A stretch of 64,000 nucleotides of DNA from Edaphochlamys debaryana (GCA_016858145.1 JAEHOE010000094.1:124001-188000), one strand, 5' to 3'. Counted from the first letter of the stretch, positions 1-14,254 are shown. A program made the numbers and translations. The notes: generated from the sequence alone by a model not told the origin.

Positions 1-634
1 GCCGTGCCGCCCCGCCCAAAGTTCCCCGACCGACGACCGACCGAGACTTGTGGCCCCCATAACTGTGCAATCAAGCCTCCGTTTTAGGTGTTGAAAGCGG
101 ATTTGGGCTCCTCACGGTCAGCTCTTTCCAAATGAAGCATGATACCTGCGGCAGCGCTACTGGGATGCTGTGCGGGCCGCTGGCACTGACCACTGACACT
201 CGTGAGTGGGGGGCGGAGGCGGCGCGGGGGCGGGGGCCGGGGGCGGGGGCGGCGCGGGGGCGGGGCGGGAACGGGGTGTGTGCCGGGGGCTGCGAAGGCG
301 GCGCGGGGGCGGGGCGGGGGCGGGGTGCTTGACGGGGCTGCCGGGGGCTGCGGAGTGCGGGGGCGACACGCACACAAGCGTGCCCTACTCCTTGGACGCC
401 CCCCGCCTTGCGACCGTGTCCGGAGAGTAGAGCGAACAATGTAGTTTCTCATCGTGCAGCTCTAGAGGCCTCAGAAGCGACGATAGAAAACCTCCACTCG
501 CGATTGTCGTGCACGCAATTTTCTCCAACATCTCAGTCGGCGCGGGCGCGCGCGCCTCGGCATACACACGAAGTCCGTCTGGGCCCAGACACGCTCCCAC
601 AAAGAACTGAGCGACTCTTGGGCAGGTCAGCTCA

Positions 635-3418
635 ATGCAGCGACCAGCCTTCCGAGCCTTGCGCCAACCGGCACCGCAGCAGGTGTGCACGTTGCGGTGG
701 GGCATTTCCTAGACCATTGCGACCTCTGTGGACTGCTCTAGGACCGTGGGCTGACCAAGTTGGACTCAAACGTCCCCGGTTCACGCAGGCGCGGTGTCGC
801 CTTAGTGCTCGCCTGCGAAGCACGCCAGTGGCCGCCCTGTCGGATTCTCGCCCCCATATGGTCAGTTGGAAGCGTAGCTGCAAGTTTCAGTGGGCAGCGA
901 GTCGCTCGCGGGAGCGCGAAAGCGTCTGGCCGGGGCGCGTGTCCCGCCTTCCTTCTCGTTTCTGACCCTTGGCCGGTTATCCTGCAGGTCAATGTGACGT
1001 TCAAGGTCCAGTACAAGACGGCGTTTCGCCAAAAGCTGGTGCTTACCGGTGATGCTGGCCCACTGGGCCAATGGACCGTGTCTCGTTCGCAACCAATGAA
1101 GTGGAGCAGCGGGGACACCTGGAGCTGCCGGGTCCCACTTCCCGCAGGGTGAGCGGGGGATTCGCGTAGTCTACCACGCTTCAGCCCCGGCTCGCGAGCC
1201 GGGCTTCGCCGCTTGCGCGGCCTACTTGGGCATACTGTCGGCAATAGCAAGCTGGTGGAGCGGAGAGCGGTCTTTTCGGGGACACTTTGCGACTCACAAC
1301 TGCGACCAACTGACTGCCTTTTGGTGCACCCTTGGGCGCGGCCTTGTCGTGTATGTCCACGACCCAGCATATGCACGGCGCACCAGCAACTTTGGCCTGC
1401 GCGGTGTCCCTTCCGTGCCCCGCCTCTGCGTGGCAACCCCACTTCGCAAGCCTCGTCCGGTCAACCCCGTCGCTTCCTGCTCTGCTGCGCCCCACCGCCG
1501 CAGGTCCACGCTGGAGTGCAAGTATGTGGTCGTGGACGAGACGGGCACGGCGGTGCGGTGGCAGGAGGGCACCAACATGTCGATCCGCGTGCCAGCAGCA
1601 TTTGAGGGCCAGGCGCTGCAGGACTTCGAGGTCGCCATGTCCTGGTGCAAAACCTACTCGGCCTTCTCCGCCCAGCCCCTCACATCTCCAGCCGCAGCCC
1701 TTGCCGCCGCTACCGCCCCCGCCGTTGCGGCCTGGGCCATGGCCAAGGGCGCCTCGCCCGCGCCCAGCCGCGCCGTCTCGCCCGCGCCCGCCGCCGGCGC
1801 CTTTGCCGGCGCGTCGGGTAGCAGCGTGCCCCCGACCTTCTCCCAACCCGCCAAGCCGGCGGCCGTCAGCACGCTGCCGCCCTCGGTGGTGTCTGCGGCG
1901 CTGCCGCCGGGCGCCAAGCCCAACGGCATGGCGGCGGAGGTGGCCCTGGCCGCGGCCAGCGCGATCCTGCAGCCCTCCACGCCCACGCCCTCGTCTGCGT
2001 CCGGTGCGGGCCGCACCGCCGCTGCCGCGGCGTTCTCCTCGGAGCTGACGCCCGGCACCGAGGACTCGCCCGGCGGCATGAGCATGACGCTGCCGCCCCG
2101 CTCCTCCAGCCCGCCCTTCAAGCTCAGCCTCTCGTCCAACCTGGCCCAGCTGATGGAGCTGCCCTCCACGCTCTCCCGCAGCGGCAGCGGCGGCAACCTG
2201 GCGGCCTCGGCCTCAGCCTCGGCCTCAGCCTCGGCTGTTTCTCCGGCTGCCCCCTCCACCCCCACCGCCCTGGCCCCGGCCCCCGTGCGCGCCGCCTCGC
2301 CCGTCAAGGCCGCCGCCGCCGTCGCGCCGTCGAGCTTCCCCATTGACCTCCCCGCCTCCGCCGCCTCCTCCCGCGCTGCATCCCCTGCGCCCTCGAGGCC
2401 CGTGGTCGAGCCCATGCCGGCTTCCGCCAGCTCCAGCGTGAGCTCGTACGGCAGGCAGGCGCCGTCCCCGTCGCACTACGACGCCGCGTCCGGGTACGGC
2501 AGCAGCGAGTACGACATGTGGGCCTCGGCGTACGGCATGCCGTACATGCACACGCCGTTCGACCTGGATGCTTACGCGGAGGTCGACCAGACGGCGCCCG
2601 AGCCCACGCCGGCAGCCAGCCTGCGCTCCCCTTCGCCCAAGGCCGTCGCGCCGCCCGTCCCCGGCACGGATCTGCTGGAGAGCGCGATGCAGGCTGCTCG
2701 GGGCCCCTCGCCCCGCGCTTCGGAGCCTGCCTCGGTGGCCGCGTCCAAGGCCGCTGCGCCCTCGATCTTCGCCAACCCCGCCCCCGCGGCCGCCACGGCC
2801 GCCGGTGCTCAGTCCATCTTCTCCGCTGCCCCCAAGGCCGCCTCCCCCAAGCCGTCGGCGTCCAAGCCCGCGGCTGCCCCCGCCCCCGCACCCGCCCCTG
2901 CCGCCACCCCCACCTTCGCCTCCGCATCTGCCTCTGCCTCGGCCGCCCCCGCAGCCGCAGCCTCCGCCCCCGCCTCCCCCGGCCTGCCCTCCTACCGCTC
3001 CGTCTCGTGCTCTTCCCCCGCCGTCTCTCGCTGGGCCGACCAGACCCTCTTTGAGCTCAGCGCTTCGTCCATCGCTTCGGACGAGGACTCGGACGAGGAG
3101 GCGGCCGCGGAGACAGAGAGCCTGGTCGCCCACGCGCTGGAGGCCCCGGTTACCGCGGAGGACATGTCGGTGCTGCTCAAGCAGTTGGGCGGCGCGCTGG
3201 GGCGATCGGTGCGGATGCGCCACGAGGGCAAGGACTCGGCGGCAACAGACCTGCTGGAGCTGGACAGGCAGATCGCGCTGGCCTCGAGCCGGCTGTATCG
3301 CAAGCGCGATAACCTGCTCGTGGGCTTTGTAAAGACAGAGACGCGGCGGCAGCTGGCGGCAGCTACGGCCGCGGTGGCGCCATCGCGCGCGCCCAGCTCG
3401 CAGCGCACCCCCGTCTGA
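635..3418 (+). CDS. CBM20 starch-binding domain protein with long low-complexity tail
   Basis: Three exons join in phase: 635-682, 988-1148 and 1504-3418, giving about 707 residues. The first exon gives a basic 16-residue N-terminus (MQRPAFRALRQPAPQQ) that could be part of a plastid transit peptide, although it is short, so a start further upstream is possible. Exon 2 and the start of exon 3 encode a CBM20 domain: VTFKVQYKT, then LTGDAGPLGQW, then MKWSSGDTW, and after the intron LECKYVVVDETG and VRWQEGTN. The two tryptophan clusters are the usual starch contacts of the family. The next roughly 450 residues are Ala/Pro/Ser-rich, followed by an acidic stretch (SDEDSDEEAAAE) and a charged, probably helical C-terminus. 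No catalytic domain is visible, so it likely binds plastid starch as a scaffold or regulator. The architecture recalls SAGA-type pyrenoid starch-sheath proteins, but long coiled coils are missing. Domain call is firm; role is inferred. Confidence 0.8.
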
Positions 3419-5970
<2,552 letters not shown>

Positions 5971-7618
5971 ATGGCTGAAGCTCCAGCTCCAGCTCCAGCT
6001 CGTCATAACCCCGAACCCGATATCAACATAGAGACGAAACACCTGACGGTAGGGCAGCGCATGCTTTGAACGAATGCCCAATTATGGGCGCTGCGCGACT
6101 TGCAACGAGCGTCTGCCTGCTTGGTGCGACAGGAGCTCAACGAGCAGAAGGATTCGCTGCTCTCCAAGGTCACCACCCTGAAGAAGGAGCTCCAGGACTG
6201 GCGCACAAAGCTGGACACGCAAGTGAAGACGTATCGCACGGTAAGGCGCGACGTGCTGGGTGCTGGGGTGGAATAGTACTCAGCAAGGTCTCATCCCCGG
6301 GCAATACCCCCATGTCCACACCATCCTTCCCCACCCGCTTGCAGGAAGTCGGCGAGCTGCGGAAAACGCTGAACACGGAGGTGGAGGGGCTACGTGCAGA
6401 GTTTATGGAGCTGAAGACAGCCCTCAAGCAGCAGCTAGAGCTGACGGCAGGGTTGGCATCGCAGGTGGGCAAGTTGCGGGTTGGCGAGGGCAGAGGTGGC
6501 GACGGGGCGGGAAAGCACAGGGGAGCTCACACAGTGCGTGACCGCCTGTCTCCCGCCTCCGCTCCGGCTCCATGCGCTGTCAGGCAAGGGTCTGACTGCG
6601 CGGGTACCGCTGCCTGGCTTCGTGTGTGACACACAGCATGGGCGGCACCTTGGGACCTCTGCGAAACGGCGTGCCGTGGCCTGTTGGTTGGGGCTTTGCT
6701 GCTCGTGCCTATTCCCCTTTCGCTGCTCCCGTTGCTTCCTTCGCCCCCGTACCGATCATCTCACCTAAGGGGCTTTTGTGTTGCTGAAGGCAGGGGCTCT
6801 CCTACCGGGCTTCAGGCGGGTCCCTGCTGGCGTGGACAGGGCCCGGCCTGACGACCCCGAGCCAGCGGTTTCTGCAGCAGTGCCATGCATTCCAAGGGTG
6901 ATCATCGGAAACCGGGGGAGGGCTGCTTCTGCGCAAAACAAAGGATGGACCCCGCCTGCTCCACGTGCAACGCGCTCAAACTCTGTTTTGGGGCTGAGAA
7001 CTGTGGGAATCTAGGATCAGCGCGGGCCCGAGGCGGGATCTCGTTCGGCACCGATTGAGCTGGTGCCTGGTCCTCCATGGACTCCAATGCGCTCGGGGGC
7101 GCACAGTGCCTCTCGGGGAGCAGAGGCAGGGGGCAGCGTGATTGGAAGCCGGGAGCTGCGCCCGGCAGTCCCAAGCTGGTCTGATTTCGCTTGGATGGGG
7201 CGTGGGCGATGCATATGGCGCTCGGGCCGGGCGCCAATCCTTCCCCTTCGGATCTGGGTCGGAGCGCCATGTTTAATCGGCTCATGCACGTGCCTCCTTT
7301 CACGATGCGGGCCGTGGCCTCGCAACGTCTGCCCCGTCCCGCGCCGTCCCTCCCTCTACTCCCTCGGCCTTGTGCCTCGCACGTCTCACCACAAACCTCT
7401 TCCCTCCAGTGATTGCCCGCGTGCCCTCACCCCGCCCTGGTTTCCATGCCTGTCGTACCCTCCCCTCAGTGCACCCCGTATCACCTTCACCTTCACCTTC
7501 ACCCCAAAGACCAACCCACCCTCCCGCTGCATTGCCCCACCCCCATCCCCTCTGCCCTCTGCAGGAGGTCAACGACGCGGAGGCCCGACTGGCGCAGATC
7601 TCGGGGCAGCAGCAATGA
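5971..7618 (+). CDS. Small conserved-looking coiled-coil protein
   Basis: Four exons all join in phase 0: 5971-6048, 6133-6240, 6345-6464 and 7565-7618, giving about 119 residues. The N-terminus (MAEAPAPAPARHNPEPDIN) is followed by a continuous charged heptad-rich helix with blocks such as KDSLLSKVTTLKKELQDW, KTYRTEVGELRKTLNTEV and ELKTALKQQLELTAG, and it ends ARLAQISGQQQ. No catalytic motif, membrane segment or signal peptide is visible. The regular splice sites and lack of composition bias make the gene believable. I do not recognise the family with confidence; a cytoskeletal, cilium-related or adaptor role is only a guess. The last intron is about 1.1 kb and could hide a further short exon. 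The final exon end, including the stop codon, is copied about 167 bp downstream. Confidence 0.7.
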
Positions 7619-7790
7619 GGCCGGAGGGCGGAGGGCCGGAGGGCGGAGGGCCGGAGGGCAGAGGGCCGGACGGCCCTGCGAAGCATGGCCAAGCAAGGCA
7701 TAGGCAGGGAGCTGGCGGAAAGAAGCGAGCAACAGCGGAGATCGGCGGGCGGTGGAGCGCCACAGATCTCGGGGCAGCAGCAGTGAGGGG
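7593..7790. repeat. Duplicated terminal exon end plus GGCCGGAGGGCGGA tandem
   Basis: The coding end of the coiled-coil gene (AGATCTCGGGGCAGCAGCA plus the stop, 7597-7618) recurs with one change at 7764-7787. Between the copies lies a short array of a 14-15 bp GGCCGGAGGGCGGA unit (7619-7672). This is the first example in the window of the exon-end duplications described in the findings. Confidence 0.85.
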
Positions 7791-8404
7791 ACGGAGCTGG
7801 CGGACGTAGTCAAGCAAGAGAGCAGCTCGGAGGTGGGGCGGTGGAGTCCGGCGGCTTGACACGGAGAGGTGGATGCCCGTACCGAGGCGTGGGTGCGGAA
7901 GCGCGGCGTGTCGTGGTGATATGCATTGAGCACGGGTTTGGAACGGGAATCGCCGTTCCCAGTTAGAGCATGAGCAGCATTGGAAATCGGCACAACGAGC
8001 TAGATAGCAAGGGGACGGGCGGCTGAGTGGCCGCGAGGTTGGAGCGCATGTATGGCAACAGGGTTAGGCCTGGGCCGGTGGATGGTGCGGTACGGTGCGG
8101 TACGGGACACTTGCGGCTTGGTCCTGCTTGCGGCCTGGTTCGGCACGCACTTGTGATGAGTGCTGGGGACTTTGGACGATAGGCCTTGAGGGCAGCTGGG
8201 GCCCTGCTGCAGGCGTGCGCACCGGTGTAACCGGTGGCACCAGGCAAAGTGTTGAGGCGCGCACCTGTTTGTATGTAAGGAGGGATTCTATGACCTATCC
8301 TAGATAGGATCCTACGACTGCAGCAGCAGTCGGGGCAGGGGCCACTGCCGCCGCCGCAGTGGATGCGGGCGACGGCAGGCACTACCGTGGGGGCTACGGT
8401 GGGG

Positions 8405-8577
8405 GTTCTGTGCTCGCAGGGGCCGTGCAGCGTAGTCCGGACGACGACGAAGGGGGATGCAGCTGAACGCAACTAGGCTGTGCGCAACGCAACAGAAAGA
8501 GGGAGAGGCAGAGCGACAGGCAGGAGCAAGCAGCCGCACGGGTGATCCTAAGGGCCGCACCACGCAACGCGTTCGGA
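8405..8577 (-). repeat. Dispersed repeat family A, copy 1
   Basis: Reading the minus strand, this stretch matches 26023-26219 (plus) over most of its length, including the segment from CGAACGCGTTGCGTGGTGCGG to GGACTACG. Its central part also matches 47003-47092. Three related copies in 64 kb in different orientations indicate a mobile-element fragment. The surrounding 7.8-9.4 kb contains no gene I can support. Confidence 0.75.
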
Positions 8578-9479
8578 CACGTCACTTATCTTTCCTATGC
8601 CATCTTGTGGTGCCGAGGCCCCCAGCGTGTGCGTGCAGGCGTCCGCGGGTCCCAGAACGTGGCGCAAGCTCACATGCACAGCGGAGGTAAAGCGCCACGT
8701 GAGCCGCTAGGACGCCGAAAGCCGCATAGTGCAGTGCAGTGCAGTGTGTGAAGGTGCGAGCTGGGGGAAAGAAGCAGGGCGCGTGCTGGCGGCAGTGTAG
8801 GCGGGTCGACCGTACGGCAAGCGGGCGGAGCTGCTTCTACGAACGCTCTAGGTAGACCCCGGAACCCGGCGTGCAACTAAATGCTACCCGGCACCAAGAT
8901 GGCGTTGTGGGGGCGCGCAAAGTTTTGGGAGCCTAAGGGCTGGTGCCCAGGTGAGAGCCGAGGGCTACGTGGGCGAGCGAGGACGGGGTCGGCGCAAGCC
9001 AAGATGATGATGCTCAGGCTGTCTTGCGCTCGTTGACATGTTGACACGGTCGCACCGCTTGGTTTGCTGTGGCCGTCGTGCTAGGGGTGACAACGGGCGC
9101 AGGCAACGCATGCTGGAACCTGTGAGGAAGCTGAGCTAGGCTGTGGGGAGGGCTGCAGGCTGCGAGTGCGATGTGTGGGCTACGGTGGGGGCCACGTACA
9201 GCCGCCGCCGATGATTGGGCGCAGGCGGAACCCCGACCGACCGCCGCTGGCTGGTCTACGTCGTCATGCGTACGGCGTGCTAGTCAGTAGACAGTATGGC
9301 ATGTATGCCCCGTCCCCCACTACCCCCACGCACCGCCGCCTTCAGCCGCCTCAGCGGCAGCGACAGGAGCGGCGGGGCGGGGTCGGAGGCCCTCGAGCCA
9401 CGCAGGGGAATGAAGCGCTACTGGCGCCCGGGCCGGGTCGGCGCCTGCGGCGGCCGGAGCCCGGCAGCCTGGCATGCGT

Positions 9480-10223
9480 TCAGCAGGGTTGGGCGTCCCT
9501 GCGCGTGAAAGGGCCGTGACAGAGGGCCGTGTCCAAGACGCCAATGCCTTGTGCCATGCATTGTGCACAGGGTGCCGTACGCAATGGTAGGTGCCGTATT
9601 CCGCCCGCAGCCCGACTAAGAACAAGGGTGAAGGTGGCTTCGTGTTCCATTTTCAAAGAGCTCCGCAACCTGTATAGCTCAACGAACTGCTGCGTGCACA
9701 AGGTAGCCACACGTGAACCCATCTCATTTGCGGTCCGCGGTCCGCAGCGGTCGCCGAGCGACGAGGCTAGGTCCCTCACATTCATCACAGTATCGAGACG
9801 CATGATAATTGCCGCAGGAAGCTGATCGGCGTTGGGACCATGCCATTGAGTTGAGCCCATGTCGCCGTCGACAGTCGCCGTGGGAACATTGCTCGCCTTC
9901 CCAGAGTCCATTCGCGAGCGGTCGAAACCGGTTAGGCATTGAGGGCGTGTCCACATACACCGGTCCCCATCCGCGTGCCATCCATCGTTAGAGAGGATCG
10001 GGCGAAAGCACAGCGGGCAGGCTCGCTCGGCCCCGTGTACCGGGTCCACATTATTTTTGGGGGGGCACATGGGCAGAGCGATAGACCCCATACATGGAAG
10101 CCTGTCTACGGTCCGCCGGGCCGGGCGGGCTGCCATGTCAGCCTCTCCTCTTGCCAACGGTACCAGGGAGGCCACGTGCGTGAAGCAGGGCCACAGGCAG
10201 CCACAGGCGGGGCAGCCAGGCAT
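9480..10223 (-). CDS. Uncertain 247-residue ORF
   Basis: A single uninterrupted ATG-initiated reading frame of less biased composition than the surrounding shadow ORFs. It contains a Cys/His cluster (CPLCFRP, then HADGDRCMW) that could bind zinc, and a helix-like segment NVRDLASSLGDRC. I recognise no family, there are no introns although local genes are intron-rich, and it lies among repeats. It may be a mobile-element gene fragment or chance. Confidence 0.2.
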   Translation of the reverse strand: MPGCPACGCLWPCFTHVASLVPLARGEADMAARPARRTVDRLPCMGSIALPMCPPKNNVDPVHGAERACPLCFRPILSNDGWHADGDRCMWTRPQCLTGFDRSRMDSGKASNVPTATVDGDMGSTQWHGPNADQLPAAIIMRLDTVMNVRDLASSLGDRCGPRTANEMGSRVATLCTQQFVELYRLRSSLKMEHEATFTLVLSRAAGGIRHLPLRTAPCAQCMAQGIGVLDTALCHGPFTRRDAQPC

Positions 10224-10425
10224 GCGTAACCCAGTCGTCGGTGCTTACATTCCCGCCCCCTGGGGTCAAAGCGCTGAACGAAAGATGGGGCCAAGTAATC
10301 CAGTCACGGTAGATGCGGGCATGCATGGTTCGTAGCAGTGGGAAGTCAGCGCCGTGCAGGGCCAAACAGTGCTGCTGAATAAAGGCCGCTTGCGGTACAG
10401 CCACAGGTAGGGCAAGCATGTGCAG

Positions 10426-10595
10426 GTACTCCAGGTACTCCAGGTACTCCAGGTACTCCAGGTACTCCAGGTACTCCAGGTACTCCAGGTACTCCAGGTA
10501 CTCCAGGTACTCCAGGTACTCCAGGTACTGCAGGTACTCCAGGTACTGCAGGTACTCCAGGTACTCCAGCTACTCCAGCTACTCCAGCTACTCCA
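10426..10595. repeat. TACTCCAGG minisatellite
   Basis: About 19 copies of the 9-bp unit TACTCCAGG, with GTACTGCAG and CTACTCCAG variants toward the end. Four more copies occur at 10673-10711, inside the adjacent inverted-repeat element. Confidence 0.97.
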
Positions 10596-10599
10596 GGTA

Positions 10600-10889
10600 G
10601 AAATAGAAATAGAAATATCTAACGCCCCTGGCGTGGGTTAAGGAGGGCGGGTTGGTCAGACCCGCCACCATCGCTACTCCAGGTACTCCAGCTACTCCAG
10701 GTACTCCAGCTGCGCTTGTGCTGCCCTCAATCCAACTGAAAGCACGTCTATCCAATGTCGCTGCCATCCAAACAATAATAATAATCTGCCTCCCCAAACG
10801 CCGCCTTCCTTTCGCTACCATTCCCCCCTGCCGGGCTCCTTAACCCACGCCAGGGGTAACCCGGCGTTAGATATTTCTATTTCTATTTC
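10600..10889. mobile_element. MITE-like element with about 50-bp terminal inverted repeats
   Basis: The left arm (10600-10645) begins GAAATAGAAATAGAAATATC and ends GCGTGGGTTAAGGAG. The right arm (10836-10889) is its reverse complement and carries 9 additional bases in the middle. The 190-bp interior has no coding potential and contains some of the TACTCCAGG units seen just outside. Size and structure fit a non-autonomous DNA transposon or a foldback element. No target-site duplication is obvious, because the left flank is a minisatellite. Confidence 0.65.
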
Positions 10890-10969
10890 CCCCTGCCGGG
10901 GCCTGGGTCCTCCCTACCCTGCGCCCAGAATATTTATTATCGGCCTGCGACTCAGAAATAATAATAATA

Positions 10970-11100
10970 ATAATAATAATAGCTACGGGCAAACCCGTGC
11001 GTGCCCCACTTCGGGGTTAAGGGGGCGGGGCAGAATCAACGCCCCACCACCGGCCACTTCCTTGGCCGCACCCGCCGGGCCCTCGCCCCGGCAGGTCCAT
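10970..11100 (+). repeat. Dispersed repeat family B, copy 1
   Basis: After an (AAT)n tract, about 120 bp from AACCCGTGCGTGCCCCACTT to CGCCCCGGCAGGTCCA match the reverse strand of 49671-49801 almost perfectly. The second copy lies inside the last intron of the hydrolase gene, so this is a short, recently moving element. It has no coding capacity of its own. Confidence 0.85.
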
Positions 11101-11499
11101 CGCTTTATAAAACCTACTCTCCGCCTGGTGCAAAATGGTTCCCATGTGCCTTGCGTTCTAAGTTGCGTCTGTGCGCTACAATGTTGTTCAGCCTGACAAC
11201 AGCCATCCGGTGGAGTTTCAAGCAGCAGTTCCGAGCCAAGACCGTTGGGATCCTAAACACTGTCGTCGCTGCCGTCCACCTCAGCCGGGGCGGACGGTTT
11301 GCGCCAGGCAGCGCGTTTGTTTTAGGCAGGCGCCGCTGCCGTGGGCCCCACTGGTTCGCGCCAGACGGCGGCGGGGCATGCAAGGGCCCCCCCACACACA
11401 CGGGCTGGTGTGAAGCGAACAACCGCCGCCACCGCCGCCCCCTGCCACCGCCGCCGCCTGCGTGCCCCCACCACCGCCGCCTGCCCCCGCCGGCGCCTG

Positions 11500-12400
11500 C
11501 ACCCCCCCCGCCGCCGCCTGCCCTTCCCCCCCCCCGCGCCACCTTGTAGCGCTGCTGCTGGAGGTCCGTGCCCGAGGGGACCTGAGGGAGGCGGCAGGGG
11601 AAAGGGGGAGGCGTTGAAGAGGTGTAAGGGAGGTGGGTTTGGGGGGGGCGGTCGGTGGCGACCTTGGAATGCTGCTGGAGATCGGTTCCCGAGGCGACCT
11701 GGGGTGGGGCGAAAAGCGGATCTGATTAGAAGAGTGGTAGAGGGGCCGTGGTGATAGATGACGAAGTGCTGCTTGCAGTTCTGTGCCAGAGGCAACATGG
11801 GGTTGGGGGGCGAAGATAGAGGAGAGAGGGATGTTTCCAAGCGCGCCCGCACCCCGGCCACCCCCTCCCCCTTCCCCTTGCAGGCCCTCACAGGCATACA
11901 TGGCTGACCCCTTCGCCATTTTCCCTCCTCCAAGCTCCCACTCCCACCGGCACCGGCCCGTGGCCTCCCCCTTGGCCGCTCTGTACTCCCCCTTGGCCCC
12001 ACCCCCGAAACCTCTGCCCCATACGCCCCCCACCCACCCACCCCACGCACACTGGCGGCCCAGCACTGCGCAAGTCCCTTGCCCCCCCCAACCCCACCCC
12101 TCATGCCCAGCCCCCACCTCCATCTCTCCACCCACCCGCACCCCACCTGCACCCAGCCCAGAGCCGTGTCTTTGCCTGAACGGCGCTGCCCTGGCCCGAG
12201 GGCGGCCCGCGACCCCGGCACCCAAGTCCCCACCGCCCCGCATGCATCCACACGAGGGCCTCCCCCCTTGAACGCCACATCCCCCGCCCATCCCTCTGAC
12301 CCCAAGCCCCAAGCAAGCTCCCCACCTGCTGCACCCAGCCCAGAGCCGTGCCGCTGTCTGACTCCGCCGGGGCCTGTCCCTTGGCCGCGACCTACAGGTA
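11500..12400 (-). other. Repeated exon-like modules of an unresolved minus-strand gene
   Basis: Three related segments at about 11541-11590, 11661-11705 and 11757-11815 read on the minus strand as (V)PSGTDLQQQRYK, VASGTDLQQHSK and ASGTELQ. Two of them are preceded by CAG and followed by GTGG or similar. Two further related segments at about 12143-12200 and 12325-12391 share the coding-like end ALGWVQ before CAG. The pattern resembles tandemly duplicated small exons, but I cannot build a continuous gene. The rest of 11.1-13.1 kb is G- or C-rich low-complexity sequence. Confidence 0.3.
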
Positions 12401-13172
12401 CCGATAGTCCCGCCCCAAGTGGCGGCGGGGGCAGCGGGCGTTCCTGGGTTGAATCGTGGGTGTGGAGGGGGCGGGGAGGTGCGGAGGGCGCGAGAGAGGG
12501 CCCTCTCCTCGGGGTCGGGGAGGGAGAGGTTACAGCGGGGGCCACTGGGACATTGAGTTGGCTGGGGTCGTGCCTGAGGTGGTGGCCAGAGCGTAAAGCA
12601 TAGAGTGTGTACGAATGTGTTTGTGTGTGGTCAGGGGTATGGGGGCGGGGGGGGAGTTGAGGGGGGGTGGCAATGCGGGGGGCGGGGGGGAGGCAGGTTT
12701 GATTTGGGCGCATCAAGGGGGGGGGGGGGGGGGGCGGAGGGCCCGAGAAAGGGGGCGGGGAGGAGGGAGGTCCGGAGGGGGCTCTCAGCGGGTGAACGGT
12801 TGCTGGTGTGGCGAGGAGGGTCGACAGTCCGCAGCGGTGAGTGAAGTGTGTAAGATGAGGAAGGTGGGCTAGCGGGAGGTGGGGCACGCTTTACAAGCTT
12901 TGCTAGGGCCTCACTTGCGTTCTAGTCACAGAAGGACATTATCGTAACCGTGGCTGCGTGCTCAAGGAGGTGAGCATGCATACAAGTCAGGTTTCTGTGT
13001 GCACACGTGTGAACGGCGTGCGCACAGCGGAGCGAGAGTGTGGTGGGGATGGGTGAACATACACCCACGGGGGGACACCGGGGTGGGGACGGTGGGGACG
13101 GCGGGACATACCCTCGAAGCTGAATAAGTCGTCCTCGTCTACAGCTGCAGCCCCTGTGAACACTCTTGCACT

Positions 13173-13731
13173 ATGGCGCGGTCGCAATCGGCGCTCGGAG
13201 CAGCTGCGTCTGTCGTAACCCGCTGCTGTTTAAAAGCTACGGATCCGCGTGGCCAGTTTTCCGCTCAGTCTAATCCTTGGTCGTCCTTGGCAAGTAACCG
13301 ACTGGGTAGCATGTCCTGGTCCTGGTCCGGAGCGCGGGCGCTACATGAACGGGCCGAAGGTTGTGGAAGGTTGTGACATCGCGGTTGGGGTCGCGCTCTT
13401 ACGTAGACCCAGAACACGAAGAGCATAGCGGGTCTCACACACGTAAAAACCTAGCGGGTCGAGCCCGAACGGGTCCCCCCTCCTCCCCCGCCCGACGGGT
13501 TCTCGGTGCCCTCTTTCGTGTCTCCCGCGCAGTCTCGGGCGGCTCGTAGGCTTCCTGTTGCTGCTTCTGCCGTCGCCCTGGCTTGGCGCATGTTCGATGG
13601 CTGACTCCTTCTCCTTCGCGTCTGCCACGGCGCTTCTCCCTTCAGGTTCAGGTCTGTATGATGAGGCTGGGCGGGTCTGGGCCTATAGCGAGCCGCCGGA
13701 GACGCTGCGCACTCGACCCGCACGCTCAGGT
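13173..13731 (+). CDS. 5' part of a possible mitochondrial protein
   Basis: Exon 13173-13359 starts with an ATG and encodes a typical mitochondrial presequence: MARSQSALGAAASVVTRCCL, then Ser/Arg-rich to ARALHERAE. It ends in phase 1 at a GT. The next exon (about 13646-13731, after CTTCCCTTCAG) joins in phase and continues GSGLYDEAGRVWAYSEPPE and TLRTRPARS. I cannot identify the family or the 3' exons. The gene would run toward the receptor kinase on the opposite strand. An antisense exon-like segment (minus, about 13107-13150, AAAVDEDDLFSFEG) overlaps the 5' side. Confidence 0.4.
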
Positions 13732-14254
13732 AACCTGCCCCAGGTAACTCGTGGGTGGGAGGCTTCGGACGGCTTCGGGCGGTTTTGGAGGGCTTCGTTA
13801 TGCTGCCTGGTAAGGTGACGCCGCATTAGGCTCGCAAGAGCAGGGCTGCGGATAGTTGCCGACCAGTGCAATCGTTGCACTTTGCTGGCCTGCTTTGCGC
13901 GTAACTCGTCTCCCGTGTCTCCTTTCCCCCCGCCCGACATCCAGAGAGATCGCGGGAGGCCCGCGGACCCCACAGTAGCCTCGCCCTCGCCTAGCCCCAC
14001 CCCATGCGCCCACGCCCACACCCAAGCCCTGTGTGCACCCATCCTGCGCCTCCACCGCCCCCCCCTCCCCTCCCCTGCACCCGGCAGGCCCCGCACAGCG
14101 TGCTACCCAGACGGCTGTACACGTGCCGCATGTGCCCTGCAACTCGCTCCCCGCACAGCCCCTGTCCTACTCCTCCCCACTCCAGCCACACCGGCACTAC
14201 TCGCGCTAGCGGTCCGCTGCATCGCTGGCCTATGCACCCTGCGTCCCTGCCCCG

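Noticed and set aside
1654..3223. Several minus-strand open frames over the CBM20 gene
   Set aside because: They are shadows of the Ala/Pro-rich coding exon and have no splice or family support.
10418..10641. Repeat peptides over the 9-bp minisatellite
   Set aside because: All frames of the array are open because the unit contains no stop. No gene context.
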